From contig NC_065876.1 in the NCBI RefSeq assembly GCF_933775445.1, forward strand, positions 17,732,001 through 17,796,000: a stretch of 64,000 nt of DNA, in the 5' to 3' direction. This document shows, piece after piece, positions 60,901 through 64,000 of this stretch. A program made the translations under genes and the position numbers. Within the stretch, counting starts at the first letter, position 1. Each line of letters starts with the position of its first letter. The DNA comes from Argentina anserina (Eukaryota > Streptophyta > Magnoliopsida > Rosales > Rosaceae). A model generated the notes under the pieces. The model made no database searches, had not been told where the DNA came from, and saw nothing but the letters and a program-made list of their open reading frames with translations.

Positions 60901-60995
60901 TCCTACTCGAGGTGAAACATACGATCTAAGAATGTTACTAAATAGTCAAAAAGGTTGTTGTAGTTACCAGGATATAAGAACAGTGAATAATGTTA
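54950..60995 (+). pseudogene. Helitron Rep/helicase-like gene, interrupted
   Basis: Three exon-like blocks: 54950-55093 (VIPTRSRRKRKS..., GT after), 55702-55764 (SDETVGVTSRGHAWYQKNRR), and 55846 onward. The third begins DVVIEYNDDGHNGYECIHC, a C2-type finger typical of plant Helitron proteins, then PVLLEQYLNPKNGR. The Helitron_like_N region follows with LQYPLLFPYGE, NYHDAMAICRQYG, LFITFTCNPKW, and the HUH-type GLPHAHILFWL; KYLFKYIRKGPDR is the tyrosine-motif region of the replication initiator. The helicase half is missing. Lesions: TGA at 55935-55937, a one-base loss near 56650 that separates the 56004-56684 and 56714-58063 frames, and a solo LTR at 58059-60867. After the LTR the frame resumes as ETIGKMAYASPTRGETYDLR and stops being recognisable at about 60995. 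Confidence 0.92.
58059..60867 (-). mobile_element. Solo LTR of element G family (2,809 bp)
   Basis: Minus orientation: TGTAACGACCCC at the left and CGGGTTATTACA at the right. CTATG flanks it at 58054-58058 and 60868-60872. Removing it restores codon continuity of the Helitron frame (QHY then ETIGKM). It shares both tandem-repeat zones with the 3' LTR of G but with visible divergence, so it comes from an earlier insertion. Confidence 0.95.
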
Positions 60996-61192
60996 TATTT
61001 TCCGGAAATTGTACTTTTTCGAAGAGAAGTTCTTCTTTTCGGTCTTATTGCTAGAAAACATCTTCTTGTATTTTCATTCTGTGTGACATTCCCACTGCGT
61101 ATGAGTCTCCAATATCTTGGGACACATGTTTTCAACTCCTCTGAGTTGTTTCTTCACAGTTTTAGATTTCATGTTCTCGACACGTTGCTTTC

Positions 61193-61942
61193 TTAGGAGA
61201 TCCCTAACTCTTTCTGCAATTTTCCCACTATAAAAAATGTTAGGGGATTTTCTTCTAGAGATTGTGCTACTGCATCATTACAGAGTTCTAATAGTTTCCT
61301 GTAATAGGTTCTTACCAGATCTTCATTATCTATGTCTCGGATGGTGCAGTTGTAATTTTGGAATTTATTGGTGTATTCCTCAAAATATATCATGTTGCAG
61401 ATGTTCAGCTTTTGAATATTTGCCTTGCCTCTTTCTTTCGACTACTCGCTATGTCCAGTTATGTCTCCACAAAATTGAGCATATATTGGACATGCAAAAT
61501 CTATAGGATTATTGGTTTGAGCAGGTTTGGTTGCCCAATCAGGCCACTGAGTGTTCTTCTTGAAATATTGACACCATTTCTGGACTATTCTGGTCAGGGT
61601 TGACTCGTAATAGGCATGAGCTTTCGAGTATTCATATTTTAACAATACCAGAGTATGAGTTAACCTCAAACTAGCCACCCAATTGTCTATGACTTTTCTT
61701 TTGTTTCCAACCTGGTCAAGGTCTAGATACACTCCCATTTCTGTTACTAACTGTCCCCATTTGGGTTCATTAGGAATGAATTTTTTAGAACTTTTCTCTC
61801 CAGGTTTTCTTGTTGGAACTAATCCTTTAGGAAGCTTGACTTTATTCTCTTTGATTATCTTAGTGGGGTAGTTCATGATATTCAGAACTACTGTGCTTCC
61901 TTGAGGAGGATCTGTTGTATTCACATTATTCTTAGTATCCAT
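61193..61942 (-). pseudogene. Coat-protein-like region of pararetrovirus
   Basis: A 166-codon frame (61942-61442) contains KKFIPNEPKWGQLVTEMGVY, DNWVASLRLTHTLVLLKYEY and NPIDFACPIYAQFCGDITGH. A second frame (61393-61193) has EEYTNKFQNYNCTIRDIDNE and LVRTYYRKLLELCNDAVAQS. Both fit the coat-protein part of plant caulimovirids, upstream of the CCHC knuckle. A frame break lies between 61393 and 61442, and stops follow on the downstream side to about 61005. Naming as coat protein rests on position and residue pattern, so it is moderately confident. Confidence 0.6.
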
Positions 61943-62041
61943 GTTAGAGGATCCACCAGACTTTGGGTTAGCCTCCTAATACAGAAGTATCTTCCGTCTA
62001 GGTTTTTTTATTTTGACTTGAGAAATGTTTTGCATAACTTC

Positions 62042-62242
62042 TTATAAATCTTCTACTGACTCACTAGTTCTTGCATGTGAATACAACCTTATGAGTTCAT
62101 CAGATTTTAGCGTCTTCATAGGTCTTTTGGTATCTTCTTCCTCAAATGATTTTTCAAGGAAGGTGGATGACCCAGTTTTTGAAGTGTCTTCATAACTGGC
62201 GAACGAATGTCTATGGAGCTGCATGCTTATCTTTCCTCCCAT
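62042..62242 (-). pseudogene. Pararetrovirus linker segment between movement- and coat-protein-like regions
   Basis: A 66-codon frame containing SFEEEDTKRPMKTLKSDELI lies between the movement- and coat-protein-like blocks. Its acidic/basic mix is typical of the linker there. No defined domain. Confidence 0.45.
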
Positions 62243-62289
62243 GTCTTCATAGATTGAAGCATTGGTATTCTCAACTTGCTTGACTGGAG

Positions 62290-62735
62290 GTTTTAGATTT
62301 CATTCCCTTGGAAATGTCACCTCATTCCATTTTGTGGCATGCTTCTGCTCTGTATGATTTTTCGGATTGGTGAGGATGGTCGTAGTGATTCCAAGGTTGT
62401 TAAGGAACTTGATATTTGGAGCTACAATCGAGCTCATGAGATTATAATAGATTCTGTAATCTTTGGAAAGTTCCATCATTCCTCTTTTCATTGAAATTCC
62501 ATATGTCTTGATTCTCAACCTAAGAGAGCGTGTTGCATCCCGAGGTGAGTGGTGAAGTTTGGAAAAACATTGAAGTATGCAACTTGATTGCATAGGGAGG
62601 CTTCGACTGTTCCCAACAGACTTTTCTTAAAGTCTGTTATTCTGTCATCTTGCAGGACACATAAGACAAATGAATTTATCTCATCTCTCGCTATGAGTTT
62701 TATTCCTACTTGTACTGCTCTAATGTGCATATATC
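62290..62735 (-). pseudogene. Movement-protein-like region (30K superfamily)
   Basis: The frame from 62730 reads MHIRAVQVGIKLIARDEINS, then ITDFKKSLLGTVEASLCNQV and FPNFTTHLG. This is the core pattern of 30K-superfamily movement proteins in plant pararetroviruses, which modify plasmodesmata for cell-to-cell spread. The reading frame changes near 62530; the next frame (to 62300) has RIKTYGISMKRGMMELSKDY. It is interrupted by the shift and by a lack of any continuous N-terminus. It therefore has no coding capacity. Confidence 0.7.
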
Positions 62736-63489
62736 AGTAGCTTTTTCGAACTGCTTCACTCACTTCTTTTTGAGTGATCAGCTTGATATCTGTTTCTTCA
62801 CCTGTCGCCGAGACAGTTAGTTCAAGAATCTTTAACCTGTGAGAATCTAAAAGGAAAGAATCTCTTTTGTAGATCTAGTTGAGTTTGAATTTAGGAACTG
62901 AAGCTTCTTGTACACTTGATTCTATCTCATTATACTCAAATTCTTGAGCATTGATGAGTTGTACAGGAATTGTGTTTCTCTTGTTGAATATTCTGCTCAA
63001 CTTCTTCACGTTCCTTTTTCAATGGTACTGGAAGTTTTTCATGTAAGAAGCTTGGGTTCACTCAACTTAAGCCTACTTTCTTGTTTTGGGGAGGATGGTA
63101 TGATTACCTTGCTAGCTACATTTTGAGCTAGTTTCATATATCTTTTTTGTTCTAGCTCCAACTTTCATTTTTTCTACAGTTTTTTGTAGATGTGAGAGTT
63201 TGATATTCAACTCTCTAAATTGTTTTTCCGGCTCCATACCTATCTCTTGAAGATAAGTATATTATAGTTTTACTGGTGAATTTTTGCTTTCAGATTTTCA
63301 GCAAGGGCTTCTGAAGTAGGGGCGTAGAAGCTTTTAGCTTCTTTGTCTCTTTCCTTGACTTTAACCTCAACCCTTTGGTTCATCCTATTCAGACAATAAG
63401 AATTTCTATATGCTCTTTCAGGGGTTCTTGAGTTCTTCTTAGTTCAAACACTTGCCCAATTCTGGGTTGCGCCATGTCCTCTTGATGGG

Positions 63490-64000
63490 ACATTAACCCT
63501 TGTAGGTTGCAGCTATATGATCTCGTCACTTTTATTATGAGATTTGGGGGATCATGATGAGACACAGTGGGGACAAACCACGACAATTACAAGTCGTTCA
63601 ACATGAACACCTTTGTTCTTATCCCCCCCCCCCCCTAACGACTAGAAGACTGTCTCATCAAAGTGATAATCTGCAAATATAGCAGAAAATAGATCACCTG
63701 TCAAGGTTACTAACACTAGAAGACATAATTAGAAGTTTCTATCCAACACAAATACTTATTCATATATCAAGCTAACCAAAGAACCCATCATTGTGTGCAA
63801 TGGCAGCGCTATATGGCACATCTAACTTAGTTCAAAGATTGTAGATCCGTTTCAATCTTGTCGAGCTTAAGGATTGCAAGTGCTAGTCAATTCTCGCACA
63901 TATTCACTAGTCCTTAGTGAAAAATACAATGATGGTGGGCGTATTTGAATAAGTAATGTTGCATGCAAAAATTACATGACCCTAATACGAAAGTTTGGAG
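63490..64000 (-). mobile_element. Copia fragment, same family as 12950-15260
   Basis: Minus strand: a GTCGTTAGGGG...GATAAGAACAAA string and WFVPTVSHHDPP match the 13310-13450 region, and upstream words (GAAACGGATCTACAATCTTTG; GTAATTTTTGCAT) match 13135-13160 and 13015. The fragment stops at the pararetrovirus side near 63490 and leaves the window on the other side. No intact frame. Confidence 0.7.
63623..63635. repeat. Poly(C) run of 13
   Basis: Thirteen Cs where the related copia copy at about 13345 has five Gs (opposite strand). It is either a true expansion or an assembly/sequencing artefact. Confidence 0.9.

Larger units (their letters stand above)
61000..63480 (-). mobile_element. Endogenous pararetrovirus (Caulimoviridae) remnant
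   Basis: Minus-strand blocks in viral order: an N-terminal region beginning near 63476 (AQPRIGQVFELRRTQEP; then MEPEKQFRELNIKLSHLQ near 63236), a movement-protein-like block, and coat-protein-like blocks down to about 61005. The zinc knuckle, protease, RT and RNase H are absent. Many stops and frame changes separate the blocks. The general plan resembles Florendovirus-type elements that are common in angiosperm genomes. The right part abuts copia DNA and the left part abuts the Helitron. It is a DNA fossil with no capacity to replicate. Confidence 0.75.

Noticed and set aside
63623..63635. Thirteen-C run as a biological switch
   Set aside because: It lies in a dead copia fragment; a slippage or sequencing artefact is the simpler explanation.

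Overview
This 64 kb window is repeat-dense nuclear DNA from a flowering plant, most likely a eudicot. It is AT-rich, has plant-type introns, Athila-like and other Ty3/gypsy elements, several Ty1/copia elements, a Helitron, hAT debris, an endogenous caulimovirid, and exon fragments of typical plant genes (CDC45, importin-4, cyclin T, VPS52, an inactive LRR receptor kinase). I found no intact host gene: every host-derived segment I recognise is a fragment or carries disabling changes. I found no CRISPR array, operon or other bacterial feature.

Layout. 1-697: 3' end and LTR of a copia element. 951-5230: exon-bearing relics of importin-4 (-), CDC45 (-) and an LRR-RLK (+). 6037-6960: hAT transposase fragment and MITE debris. 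7121-11338 and 15261-17113: two copies of one duplicated block carrying a cyclin-T exon. Copy 1 contains a 1,971-bp Athila-type solo LTR with a perfect AATGT target duplication, and copy 2 keeps the empty site. 11339-12300: two clusters of a degenerate ~20-bp repeat. 12950-15260: decayed copia ending in an LTR. 17129-17935: an unidentified coding-like segment and a VPS52 relic. 18945-22180: 5'-truncated copia with readable integrase, RT and RNase H. 22200-24440: LTR-like DNA with a hAT MITE, then a tRNA-like SINE head.

26500-44760 is a three-layer nest. An old Athila/Tat-type 3' untranslated region (D, minus strand) was entered by element A (+; 27024-44210, target duplication TAACA on both sides). 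Element B (-) then inserted into A's 3' LTR. A later deletion appears to have removed the A/B junction, leaving two 7.7-kb arms in inverted orientation around a 488-bp spacer. B keeps a 1,699-codon gag-pol frame; A is disabled by a nonsense codon, deletions and frameshifts.

45269-52224 is a chromovirus-like Ty3/gypsy element. Its LTR ends are almost identical although its interior is badly decayed. It sits in a second CDC45 C-terminal fragment that lies just upstream of a probable Helitron 3' terminus (52679-52696). 54950-60995 is a Helitron Rep gene in exons, with two internal lesions and a 2,809-bp solo LTR of the same gypsy family (target duplication CTATG). 61000-63480 (-) is a broken endogenous pararetrovirus (movement- and coat-protein-like regions, no RT). 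63490-64000 (-) is another fragment of the 12.95-15.26 kb copia family.

The genes do not form a pathway. The window records serial insertion, gene-fragment capture, duplication and deletion. The most interesting signals are the long inverted repeat (possible hairpin small-RNA source), the young-LTR/decayed-interior gypsy element, the two CDC45 relics, and the pararetrovirus. Coordinates of element ends come from target duplications and terminal motifs read by eye; homologies come from recognised protein motifs without database searches.
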